Positions 35,481 through 46,679 of a DNA stretch of 64,000 bases are shown piece by piece. Position 1 is the first letter of the stretch. Every line of letters begins with the position of its first letter. The notes beneath the pieces are model-generated. The model ran no database searches and was not told the DNA's origin. It was given only the letters and a program-made list of their open reading frames with translations. Location of the stretch: positions 609,768,673 through 609,832,672 of the forward strand of contig NC_081408.1 in the NCBI RefSeq assembly GCF_030272615.1, read 5' to 3'. Both the position numbers and the translations under genes were made by a program. The DNA is from Cryptomeria japonica (Eukaryota > Streptophyta > Pinopsida > Cupressales > Cupressaceae).

Positions 35481-36300
35481 ATTTGGTGGTCAAATTCTGG
35501 TCAAAATATGAACATTGAATACATTTTAAAATAAAAAGATGCTTACATTGTACACCACTCCTATAGAATGTATTACCTACACTTCAATAATATAGTTTAT
35601 CCACTATTTGATAAGTTGTATCCAAGAATTACAACTCAACTTAGCCTAAGTACAGATCACCTAAGCTGCCACCAACTCACTTCTGAATTGTTAACAATCC
35701 TCACTTGGTTGATCCATTACCTCATATTACCCCCCTCTCATTCGTTGACCACCTAAGCACCACCAAAGTACTAATTTAAACAGTGGCTCAACTGGTCTAC
35801 CACGCACATGGCACTATTCCACCATGAACTACGTTCACTCTCAATACTCTTTTAAAATTTGAAGAAACTTGGGAAGCCCATTCTTAGTCATATAAAGCCC
35901 ATTTTTTGAGATTTTTAATATATGGGTAGTGTTTTACATTATTCATAGTGATGTAAGTGGTTTCTTGGATTTATGCTCTTCATTTATATGATTTTATTTT
36001 TCTCAAATACTTTATGTCTCTCACATATTTTGAAAATTCAATCACTTCTAAATTCTATAGAAAAGCTCCATTTGGGTCCTTTTCTTAAAGTTGCTATTTT
36101 TTTTAGCTCTACACAATAGTATAATTTTTTGAGTTGTTATCTTATAACAACATAGTAATTTTGGTCTCCCCCAACACCGGTTGGTTAAAATAAAACTTTG
36201 ACAAGTTGCCTAAAGAAAACTCAAGTCGAGCAAGTTTGGGTAGGGTCATTGAAGATCCAATTGACAAGATGGTGGTGCTTTTGTGGTTAACCTAGGCATT
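35481..36300. other. Intergenic, nothing recognised
   Basis: Only short chance open frames are seen. Confidence 0.5.
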
Positions 36301-36329
36301 TGAATGTCTTACTTTTTGGAGGTGTTGGT

Positions 36330-36680
36330 GGCATATTATGGGATAACTATTAGTAAGGATAGAATTTACCAAAAAATCATTATAGAACATGACTCTAAAA
36401 ATGTCATCATTATGTTTCAAGGAAAAGCCATGCCATGATGGAGTACTAGGGATATCATCACCAATTACCAAAGTGTCATATCTACTTTTGGACATTTCAA
36501 GTTAAAACGCACAATTAGAGAGGGGAATAAGACTATGGACAGGGTAGCAAACCTTGGCCCCTTCTCTAATAAGCTCAAAAATTGGGTAGCCCAACATGAG
36601 TTGCCATTTGATATCCATGCCATAATACAAGTAGACAATAATGCCAATGATGTGCAAAGATCTAAAGATCACCTTTTTAT
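36330..36680 (+). pseudogene. LINE RNase H C-terminal fragment, adjoining copy B
   Basis: The plus strand encodes IIIEHDSKNVIIMFQGKAMP, a TGA, then WSTRDIITNYQSV and TIREGNKTMDRVANLGPF. This is the second half of a LINE-type RNase H domain (conserved D-S/K region and REGN..D.(V/L)ANLG end). The reading continues to about 36670, where the sequence duplicated at 4135 begins. Confidence 0.7.
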
Positions 36681-36683
36681 TAA

Positions 36684-38834
36684 TCATCAAGGTTGTTTTA
36701 TACTTCAATAATTTATTGTTGTGGATTTTTTCTTTAAATTGGGTGAAAGCAATATATCTCTCAAAACCACCATTTTTCAAATTTACCCCAATGCTAGTAT
36801 TTGAAATCTTTACTGTCCACTGTAATTGGTTTTCCTATGAAAGGCTTAATCATGGGTTGTAATCTCATTCAGACTAAGCTAGACAATTTTGAAAAATACA
36901 AGTAGAATGAAGCTCTATGGAAGAAGGTGAGAGAGGTAATCTAGTGTCGTCCATTGTGGGCATGAAGGGTTTTAACCCTACCCTCTTAGAATAATTTTTC
37001 TAGTTCTAGAATGAGGGTGAAGTCAAATTTGGTGGTGTGCTTTTTATAGTTTCCATGGAGTCCATTGCAGGCGTGACTGGTCTTATTGTTGAAGGAATGA
37101 CCTTCCCTAAGAAACCAAAGGGGATCTACAAAGATAATATTGTGAGGTTCCTTAAACTGGGTGAGAAGGTGGCTCATCTTCAAAGCACTTTAAATAGAGA
37201 AGATTTTCCTAGTGCCTAGAAGGAGGTTGCTCTTCTTCTTGCGAAGTACATTACTCTAGATGGAATACTTAAGAAATTTCACTCTCATCTCTTTCTAATG
37301 CTTAACCACCTCAGGTATGGAGTGAATATGAGCTTTCCCTTCTAGATTTTCACATCTATTTCTCAGCTAGTTGAGGTTTCAAAACCAAAAAATGTTTTCT
37401 ACCATCACTAGGCGCTTAATTTGAGGTTGTATAATTTTCATTTGGACTTGACCCCCACTAGTGGACTATCAACAAACCCTAGTCCTCCCAATAAACCCAC
37501 CTGTTTATTGAAATATCTAAAAAACCTTGTTTATGAAGGTGCCCCTAGCACTGTCGCCAAGCACAAACAAAATCCTATTTGTGTTAACCCCAAAAGATCT
37601 ACTAAAAACAAGAACTTTATGACCTCGACCCCAAATTTTTTTGTATAAAAATAATCAAATGAAGATGCTCCTGCTTCTAAGGACACTGCATACTCTTGGT
37701 CCACAGAGTCTGATTTCAAATTGAGCAACTCTAAGAAGAATTATGCCACCCCTATTACTACCTTGTTGGTGCTCCCCTCCCCCATCCCATATCAATTCCC
37801 TGTAGAAATGTGAATTTATTGTACTCATAAAAAAGGTGAATGAGCTATGTGATGGGTATAGTAGGTAGGAAGCCATTATCCATTGGCACCTCGAGCAATT
37901 CAATGTGGGAAAGAAAATATCAACAAGTTAAAGGCACTTGTTGAGGTAGACATGAGAGCCTCTAGCTAGGTGATAGATGAAAAAGATAAAAGGGTCTATC
38001 TGGTAGCCAATAATTTTTTGAATAGACTTGAGAAGTGGGAAGAATTGGAAGAGGAAATAATGGAGCATAGTGTGAAGGTGGATCAAAAGTATGATAGGAG
38101 AGAGACAACTAGAGTCATTGAGGAGATTCGGGGTAACTAGATGACCTTGAAAAGGAAGTTGGATGAGATGATGAGGCTTAACAAGGAAATGGCTAAGAGA
38201 TGTTTGTCTCTCTCTAGGCTATTTAGGAGGAACTATATAGAAGGTGTGAAAAGAAAAGGTGCCTCAATAATCTTTCTTTCATTTATGTGACAGAGAAGAC
38301 TAATTCTAGGGTAGAGGCTACTCCAAAGTCCCTTGTTGTGTCCTTGGGGAAGGATTCAAACAAAAGACTATTATTCTCAGAGAAGGTGAAAATGTTGAGC
38401 CAAGATTGGTAAAGTGAAAAAACCCCCACCAAGTAGACCATTAGTTCATGTCTTCGGTTGGTGGTTTGGGCTCTTCTTTTTTGGCTTCTATCTATCTATT
38501 TCTAGTCTACTTTTTTGTTCTATTTAACACTTGGTAATCAACTATTTTTTGTTCCTTTTAAATAGGTGGTTATTTGATTGAGTCCTCTCACTCATCATGA
38601 GACTTGTGCTTGTAAATAAGAGATAATAAATTACTATATTATGCAATATATATTTCCCTATGACTATTAACATAATCATGTATGATTTACCAATAATGAC
38701 GTCTAATCTATATACAAATATGCCTCACTACATATAAGTATATTATCCATCAACCTAAGTATATTTAGTGTCCTTTAATGGCTTTGACCCTTATACAATA
38801 GATATATTGAGACCTTGATTCTTCATTTCGAAGT
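36684..38834 (+). pseudogene. Copy B of the unclassified transposon-borne protein family
   Basis: It aligns with 4135-6275 over its full length. The best open part is 37037-37219 (MLFIVSMESIAGVTGLIVEG...). Further in frame come KYITLDGILKKFHSHLF, NHLRYGVNMSFPF, a proline/serine/lysine-rich linker near 37440-37640, and a coiled-coil tail (NRLEKWEELEEEIMEH, RKLDEMMRLNKEMAKR) near 38015-38200. Stops at F-Q-F/F-Q-N, SA-KEV, FPF-IFT and HH-ALN positions are all TAG; TAA also occurs in the linker. The homology ends exactly where an ankyrin-gene fragment begins. The function is not recognised. Confidence 0.5.
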
Positions 38835-39380
38835 GTTGAAGAAGCCTTTCTACGAAGGCTCTGCAACTATGAAAAGCATATATATCATTCTTTCCATTTA
38901 GCCTATCCACAAGTATGCTCAAGCTGATTTAGGGGCAATATAAGAAAAGCTGAGAGTGGTATTAAACAAATGGTTTCTTTGTCCCAATTTAAGCGGAAGT
39001 TTCGCTCCTTGTTCAAGCTCTTCTGCGGTAAAAGGAAAAGGGTGCTAACGTATCTACCCAATGCGTTACGTCAATGACAAGGCATAAAGAAAATTTGCAG
39101 AAGAATAAAGAATCTTTTTTATTTTCTGTGGTCATTCTTTTCATTCAGCGTATTCAAAAGGATGGGCAATGTGAAAAGGAGCTTCTTTGCCCCACTTGGT
39201 TTCTTTGCCCCACACATATTACATACTTTTTAAAAGTAAAGTCTTCCTTCGAAGCAGAAAATGGGTAAAGTTATTTAATGGCTCGGGTGAATGACAAGGC
39301 ATAAAGGTACAATAATTGATAGAAGAGTATGGGGTGATTTATAATTTATACAGACAATAATTTTTCTTGTCGTATTACCA
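38835..39380 (-). pseudogene. Truncated ankyrin-PGG gene 5' end and promoter
   Basis: On the minus strand, 38888-38836 encodes IYAFHSCRAFVERLLQ, equivalent to ISAFHGRRNFVEKLLE of exon 1. It is fused by a deletion of about 40 codons to the start region ATGGAAAGAATG at 38893-38904. Upstream (38905-39370) follow the promoter modules seen at 25200-25940: cttgttcaagctcttctgcg, gtattcaaaaggatgggcaatg and tttctttgccccacacatatt. The rest of the gene is replaced by copy B. Confidence 0.72.
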
Positions 39381-39429
39381 ATGTGTTATAAGAGTATGTA
39401 TTTTCCTTGGTCAAACTTAACTAACGTGA

Positions 39430-39870
39430 ATAGATTATTGAAAATAGTAAATTCAATCATACATATGCCTCTACAAATAACTTTTAAGAACCTAATTACT
39501 TTTAAACTACAATGAAAGGGTGTAAAATGAATGATTTCTCTTTATGATGCAATTGCTTGAGTATTAAATTAAATTATTAAAAATAGTAAATTCAATCATG
39601 CATATGCCTCTATAAATAATTTTTAAGAACCTAGTTATTAGTTACTTTTAAACTACAACGAAAGGGTGTAAAATGAATGATTTCTCTTTATGATGATGTA
39701 ATTGCTTGACTATTAAATTAGTGCATTAAATTTCTTTAAATATAAGTACAAAGTGGCATATCCTGTTTAGTCAACTCAAAACAAATTATATGAATTCAAA
39801 ATCTTTAGGATAACATTAGTTATGATATTATTAAATTCTCTAGGTAATTTCATATGTACCCATCATGACT
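39430..39870. repeat. Dispersed repeat with internal tandem duplication of about 155 bp
   Basis: The block aatagtaaattcaatcatac ... aaagggtgtaaaatgaatga occurs from about 39437 and again from about 39590. The downstream part, to 39870, matches 32940-33060 in diverged form. Confidence 0.65.
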
Positions 39871-39879
39871 CCAACATGC

Positions 39880-41440
39880 TCTATGTTATTGACCACATCA
39901 TCTTGCATAGTCATCATCAATAAGTGATATTTTTTCTTTGATTTATCAATAATATTACTATTTAGATCAAGTATTATTAGAAAAATTAAATATGGCTTAA
40001 ATAGGCTTTGTAGTAGGCAAAATTACCTCTAGGAGTGCTCATAATAGATACAAAATCATCATTTCTAAAGGATTTGAGGTGTCAAACTTAATCTTAGAGG
40101 ATATTTTTATATTTAATGTAAATGGATAAAGGTCTAATAGGTTTTAATTAATAGCATGGTTAGTGCTATCATGTTGGTAGATTATATGGTGGGAAGGATG
40201 GGAAAATACAACATCATGCTTGCCTTTTAAATTGTTAATTGGGAGCCGGCCTAGCCATTATTCATTATTTAAGTAGCTATCTAACCTACAATGCAGAATA
40301 TGCATTTTGCATGGATAGCCAGTAAGATTAGTTGCTAGTATATTTCAATATGTCATGGTTAGCATTTCTATTAACCAAACCTATTAATGTAGAATGCTAA
40401 TTCAAATGTTGGACTAACAAACATTGGTTACCAAGGTGTACAATATGCTTTCCTATTGGGGTATGAAATGTGCCAAATGAGATTCATAAGGAGGGCTAAA
40501 AGTGAGGATCGTCAATCCTATCAATTTCACTTAGGTGTCCATATGATTAAATATCATCGATTTGAACTATGTATTTGGGTCTATTGAAAGAGATTAAATC
40601 AATAATCAATAATGAGTTAGATAGGAAACCAAGTTTAACTTGCAAGTATGAAAATATACTCTTGGGAAATTTTCACTAGGACTAACTAACAAAACTAAAT
40701 ATCAAGGGGATATACATGGGAGTTCCGTAATTCCACCTAAAATTAGAAATGATGTTGCAAGTGTGGTAACCAAGGGTGCCCATGAATAGAAAACCTACAA
40801 CATTGGTTTACTTAAACCAACAAATAAATATTAAACTATTGGGTAAAAGTACAAACCTGTGTCACACTTTTACAAAGGAAAAGGCTAGCACAACAATAAT
40901 TTTTCAATTTCGTCACCATAAAAGTGTCATTTGCATTTTTAATTTGAAGATGATGTAAACTGATGAAATGTGTACAATTTGTTGAAGTTTAAATCTACTA
41001 TTTTTTGAAATTTTTTTGTCAATAATTTATATGTTTTTTTTAGCTTTAAAGTCCATTTTTTTAATTGCTAAAAAATAGGGGGTTTGGTTCTCACCTCAAA
41101 AGTAAATGCAAATCAACTTTTTTTTTCTCATTTTGATATCAGTTATAGATGACATATATATATATATAGTGCATGAAAAAAAAATTGATGTATATTATTT
41201 TATTTATAACATTTGGAAGTTGAATATGTCGTAATTTGGTCATTTTTTCACCATCTAATCGCATCTTGTTATTTGATCATGTCCTCTTTTATTTCTTTCT
41301 AACTAGACATATTTTTACCAAATACTAGCATGAAATTTTAGCTTGGTCTTTCAAAACTTCCTCTTAGTATTTTCTAATTCTTCATCGTAAAAATACTCTT
41401 CCATAGTATTGATCCAATCAATCAACTCTTCTAGATTAAT
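39880..41440. other. AT-rich intergenic DNA
   Basis: No gene or clear repeat is seen, apart from a short TA run near 41155-41168. Confidence 0.5.
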
Positions 41441-41449
41441 ATTTCTACA

Positions 41450-42830
41450 AAATGTGGTGTAGCGTCGTAAATTGTACACCCTTAATTGGGTGGTGCAATT
41501 ACACGCTTATGTTAGTACGGTCCGCCTTAATGTGTTTGCATCTTGCATTTCAAATTCCCTTTAAGCATTTAATTAATTAATGTAATTAAATCTAAATTCT
41601 TCTTTTATCCCTCTACACATCATAAAATTGAGTCCTTTACATTAAGTGTGCCCCTTTTTATTTTATTCCTCCAATAAATCATTTCATCAAATAGCCTAAT
41701 CATGTTCTATTTTGACCTTCAAGGCCCGATTTTGCATATCTAGACATCTCAAATTCCCATATACTCTTGGAATTTTCTCTAAAATCACAATATCTTGCTT
41801 CCCCGAAAATTTGGTCGACCGTGTGTTCGAACCAGGTAGCTACCTACCTAATCCCCACTTTTTCTCCCTAAATTTTGAGAGCATTTTTTGGTGGTATTTT
41901 AATAGTCAAATCCAAGAGATTGGCAGAAAATATTATTTCTGGGTCAGCCTATGACTCAAAACAAAGTTAGGGTCTCCTACATAAAGCCTTTCCTTTCCTC
42001 ATTTGAAGGATCTGATTCTGTACCAATTGAAGGAGCCTCTTATGAAGTGAAAGTGCAGGTTACGCAGAGTCTACAATCAGCAAATCAAGAATTCATCAAG
42101 AATTTATCAAGCCTTCATGAATCATTTTCAACATCAATTAGAAGCTTTGAAGACATTGAAGAATAATAGGAGATCACTAATCATTGATTGGCTTGTACCT
42201 CTCCCTTAGGGTTTGGTATGGTTTCATGTTATTTTCATGTCTTTGTATGAGCTTCATAACATTCATTTTTCAGATTTACAATCATGCTTTAGATCCATTA
42301 TTGCATTTGTGATTTGAAGTACTTACATTTACACGCATTTAGGGTTTGCTCTCCAAAGAGTAGGGTAGAACTCTAGATGTTCATTTAGGATCTTGCATAC
42401 AAACAAGATTCTTGCACACACATTTTCAGGGCTATTTGTGGAGGTGAAAATAATCAAAACAAGGGGTTTGACTAAGGAAAAAACCTATATATCCACCAAG
42501 ACACCATTTTTCAAGTTGCAGGTGCAGCTACGGGAACCCGACGCATGAACAACTTTTAGGACCGGTAGAGCACACAGATACAGATATAGCCTCATAATTT
42601 GACCTCAATCTTCAAGGACTAGGGTGTGGTGCCCTGGTCCTCCCAGGACAAGGGCATGGCTCCTTGGTCCTCTAGGTTTTCAGAATTTTTTGGCAGTTCT
42701 GCATTTCAAGCCTTTAGAATCTCGGGTCTAGTAGTTTTAACCTCTTGCAGCATCAAGGACCAAGGCACCTAGTGCCCTGGTCCTGCCCCATGAGCTCCAA
42801 ATTTTAGGCACAGGTACACATCTAAATTCC
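41450..42830 (+). mobile_element. Gypsy-like LTR/leader remnant
   Basis: It starts with tgtggtgtagcgtcgtaaat, continues with acacccttaattgggtgg and a (t)taattaattaatg block, and has leader-like text with GGACCAAGG / CCTGGTCC palindromes at 42590-42790, for example an inverted pair at 42757-42783. No second LTR or pol is visible nearby. It resembles the fragment at 2940-3560. The boundary is uncertain and the assignment is inference. Confidence 0.4.
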
Positions 42831-43315
42831 CCTTCCTGCTCTATGTTCAGTGTCTCAGTTTCAAACTTGCAAGTTTCTGTATTTTTCACTTTATGTTTGC
42901 ATCTTTACTCATCTCCTAGCATAATTGGTTATTGGATCATATTTTGCACATCTCCTCTTCATTACAGCAAAGGAATAGAAACCCTAAGATATATTCCTTG
43001 ACTCTCTCTTTCTCTCACAAGAATTAGTCAAAGTGAAATATCTCCCTAGGCTCTTTCGTATTCCAATGTGTGTATGAGAGTGGGATTAGGTATTAGCTAC
43101 TTGGTTCCATTTTTATAAATCACATGTGGAAACTTCAATATTTGGCCTTTTTCTAATTTTGAAAATGGTCCTCAAAAGCCTAGTCTTATCTGATTCATTT
43201 TTATCCATATCTTGTTCCTTTTAAATTTTTGAAATTTTCTGAAGATATGCTCTAATGGCTATTTTGTTGCAAGCTCTTCGAGTCTATCTTCCTTCTAAAA
43301 TTTAGCAAAATCTAA
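42831..43315. other. Leader-like AT-rich stretch
   Basis: It continues the character of the preceding remnant; no coding features are seen. Confidence 0.4.
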
Positions 43316-43319
43316 ATCC

Positions 43320-44560
43320 TTAAGGGGGATTCTCTAATGTTGAATTCAGTATGCTTTTTGACATGGCATGTGTTGGTGCAGTTAGCTCCATATCTAAAAA
43401 TTTGAGAAGGTCCACCACATCCTTTTTGTTTAGGAAGAGGGCACCTCTATCCAACCTTAATGGATTTTGATTAAGCTGGGGAACTTCACATTGTTCCTTC
43501 TTTTCATAAGGTTGTTTTCTTTCCTCTTGTGACTCACTAATGAAGGGGATGTCTATTATTCCTTCCAATGGAGTTTGTATATTCTTTATGCTCTCCATTG
43601 TCCCCTCCGGTATCATCAAATTTTTACACCACTTGGAATAAAATAGGTTTGTTGCATCCTATTTTTTGCCAGACAAATTTGTTAATGTATGCTTTTGTGT
43701 ATCTTTTAAAGTAATTTCTTCATTGGATTCCACTAGGGTGTTAGAGTTTGTATCATTTTATTTCATTTCTCATCCTCCTGGTCTTTTTCTAAATGAAAAA
43801 ATTGTCCCACATCCTTATTGTTTTTCAAATCCAACACCCTAATTGTGCAAAGCACTACCTCCAAATTCAATGAAGAATCAATTTGAGTTTGAGGGATAAT
43901 TTTTGCATCCTTCGCTTCAATCTTCGGGAACATCAGTTAGTCCTTTCCCTATCAGTCATCCAATGATGTTTCCATCTTCCATTCTAGTGTCATTTGAAGG
44001 AAAGATTTGAAATCAGATTTAGAATCACTTTCCTTCCATATGCAATTTTCTCTATTGTTGTATGATGGCATTTTGAATAGACTGACAATGGATTTTCAAT
44101 AAGAATTTCTTGATTCCATGTACCCAGTTAGAATGGATCTTTATCACTCTAGGCAATGGTTTTTGGGAATCAATAATAACACAGATATGAATTGGGGATT
44201 TAGGATCTTCAAAGAAAGTATTATCAAGCTTCATAAATACCCCCATTTTGTTGAATAGGGTTTCCAATATGTCTCTTTCCCTATATTCCAAAGGTAGAAA
44301 ATGTAATTGGATCCATGCAGGGATGAATTTAATAAAGGATAAAGAGGGTTGGAAGTTGGGTATCTTTGTTTGCGTGAATAGACATGCTCCATCCATGAAC
44401 CAAGATTTCCTCTTGAGGTTTTGGTCCCTATTCTTTTTGCTATGAAAGATAGAAACAAAGAAATCTAATTTTTGTTCTAGAAAGAAAACATTACAAACCC
44501 CTTTCCAGTGATATTTCAGCCAATCAAATAAATCAAATTTGAAGGCAATATGGTTCCAGA
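43320..44560 (-). pseudogene. LINE ORF1 (DUF4283-like), decayed
   Basis: On the minus strand, about 44510-44052 encodes a DUF4283-like domain: KSWFMDGACLFTQTKIPNF, then FIPAWIQLHFLPLEYRERDI and LFNKMGVFMKLD, where family members have the W-(V/I)-(R/Q)-L-x-x-LPLEYW block. A downstream open piece at 43619-43320 is charged and probably the ORF1 tail. Several TAG, TGA and TAA stops lie between. No ORF2 follows. Confidence 0.65.
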
Positions 44561-45464
44561 ACTTACCAATGAGCGCTTCGCTTCTAAGATCTTGGACTTG
44601 GGTAGAAAGTGCTTCCTCCTTGAAAGTGATCTTCTATCCTTCAGGAGGGTTATCTTTTTTTGTGTGGCTCATATTGTTTGTCGAATCTATAGGCCTTTAA
44701 ATAGGTGCCTGCATTTTGAGAATCCAAATTTATCATGTGCTCTCTTGATTCTATTTTCTAAACTTATTTACTAGTACATGTGACCCCTTCTCTTTGGATA
44801 TCGGTTCTTCCTTCTAGGACGATGCAATTTGTGTCGATTTCCTTTTAGATTTCTCTTTGGTTTGAAGGGAAGTCTAAGAAAATTAAGGATTTTGTTACGC
44901 CAGCCAAATGTATACTTCTCTTGCCCATTTGAGTGATGAAAATTGTATGGTTCGTCCAGTTGTTTTGCAAGCTTTCCATCTCTATTACCTAGTGCAGCTC
45001 CTCAAAATGTTTCTCCCAATCCTTCAAGGAAAATTGATGAGTCAACTAATGATGATCTAAGCTAGCTAACTTGTACGATATGATGTTGTTTTGGTATTGG
45101 TGGGTTAAACGATATACCCATTGGGCAAGGGCAAGGAATAGGGATAGAATTTGGAAAGGAAACAGGGTAGTCTCAAGAAAATGGAAAATGCTATTAGAAG
45201 CCAAAATGTTTTATGTCCAACTATCTGTTCCATTTCCCTAGCACCTGATGCCTTTTTGCACGATGCTCAAAACCTTGCAGCCCTTTCCCAGATCCCAAGC
45301 ATCTAAAATGTAACCATTTTGTGTATCCTCTTTTCAAAAATTATTTTTCTCACTCCACCATTTGCTTTCTAAGCTTGAAGAACATCTTAATAACTCACGT
45401 AATAATGAATTAATCTTAGTCTTGGTAATAAGGAATTAGGCTTACAAATACAATTTGATGCTTG
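44561..45464. other. Flank of the LINE remnant, nothing recognised
   Basis: It probably includes the upstream part of the minus-strand LINE (leader) but shows no domain. Confidence 0.4.
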
Positions 45465-45890
45465 TAGGTTTTGTATCTCCTGTATTTTGGGTGCTTGAGA
45501 TAGAGTTGTAGTGTATAGTTTTCTATATATTGTTAAGCTATAATAATTCTTCTATATCTCTGGTTGATGATACTCTTATAAAAGCTTTCTCTACAGATTT
45601 ATTAAATAATTTTGATTTATTAAATAATATATTGAATTGCTTTGAGTGTGGGGTTTTTCTCTGAAAATGGTTTCTCCACATACACTTGTATAATGATATT
45701 TATTTTTACTTATCATAAGATGGTTTTCTATATACCCTACTTCTTTTCACATGTAATAATTTCTATAGAATACTATACACCATACAATATTTGACTATGA
45801 GGATAGCTACACAAAATCTAGAACCTTTAATGAAAGCATAAGAGAGACTAAACGTGAGAGAGCAATTCTATTCTATCAAAGGATGCAAAT
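45465..45890 (+). repeat. LTR-like repeat, copy 1 (pair with 60280-60775)
   Basis: The shared text runs from ggttttgtatctcct through gaattgctttgagtgtgggg, cacatacacttgt and ttttctatataccctacttc to tatcaaaggatgcaaatgca. The middle (gtgtgggttttttctc...aaggtttttccccatgtaca) resembles the U5 end of Ty1/copia LTRs. It ends exactly at the broken ankyrin fragment, so it probably caused or followed that truncation. Confidence 0.55.
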
Positions 45891-46200
45891 GCAGCTGCTT
45901 TGTAGAGCGTTGTGGTTTCCATTCTGTCACCAAAGCTAAGCCTGTCCAAAAGTATGCTCAAAAGCTTATTTGGGAATGAAGGTAAGCCTATCCAAAAGTA
46001 TGCTTAAAAGCTGGTTTACGGCAATCGTCACATCTTATCTGCTGCTCCACGTGAAACGGCTGTGACCGATATTTATTTAATTTGTTGTTGCTCTTGCCAT
46101 GAGGAAATTTGCAGATGCTCCAATTCCTTCTCCGTATAGGCAAATCCAAATTCAGTAACAAATTCCCTCTCCGTATAGGCAATCCAAATTCCGTAAGAAA
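45889..46200 (-). pseudogene. Ankyrin-PGG gene 5' stub and promoter
   Basis: The minus strand reads ATGGAAACCACAACGCTCTA from about 45924, encoding METTTLYKAAA, the start of the ankyrin-PGG family (MERMTTTLYKAAA). It is cut after about 12 codons by the LTR-like repeat. Upstream lie two copies of aagcctatccaaaagtatgc with aaaagctggtttacggcaat, the same promoter module as at 25200. A 39-bp tandem duplication (ctccgtataggcaa) lies at 46125-46200. Confidence 0.7.
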
Positions 46201-46679
46201 GTGGGTTTACCTCCTTTTAACAACAGTTTTTTTCACGAAGAAAGCACATTCGTGTTGATTGACACGTGGGTCCAAAATACTTCTGGCATAACTAGCCCTA
46301 CCATTCTAAGGGGTTTCTGTCATTAATCCTACTATTCGTGCCTTTCTAAGGAGACTTTGCTTTTCTCCAAATCTTATATGGCAATTTTAAAATATTTCTT
46401 TCTTATTTTATATGGTAATTTTTTTTGCAGCCATCTAATATGGGGCATAAGTCTATAGAGAGTCAAGGACTGAGGGGTATCTATTCCGACAAATTTTTTG
46501 AGGCACAATCCCAACCTCATCCCTTAAGATGTTAAGCCTTGCACTCGGCAAGACTTGATCCTTGGTAGGCTCATTCTGAGCCAATCAACTTCACTAGTAG
46601 ACCAAAGGTCCATTGACCACATGGTAATTTCTTAATAATTTTTTCTTACTTCTTATTCTTATTAGTACATCTTAAGCAG

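Noticed and set aside
41815-41850. GTTCGAACC resembling a tRNA T-loop
   Set aside because: No cloverleaf or A box can be formed around it; it lies in LTR-like DNA.
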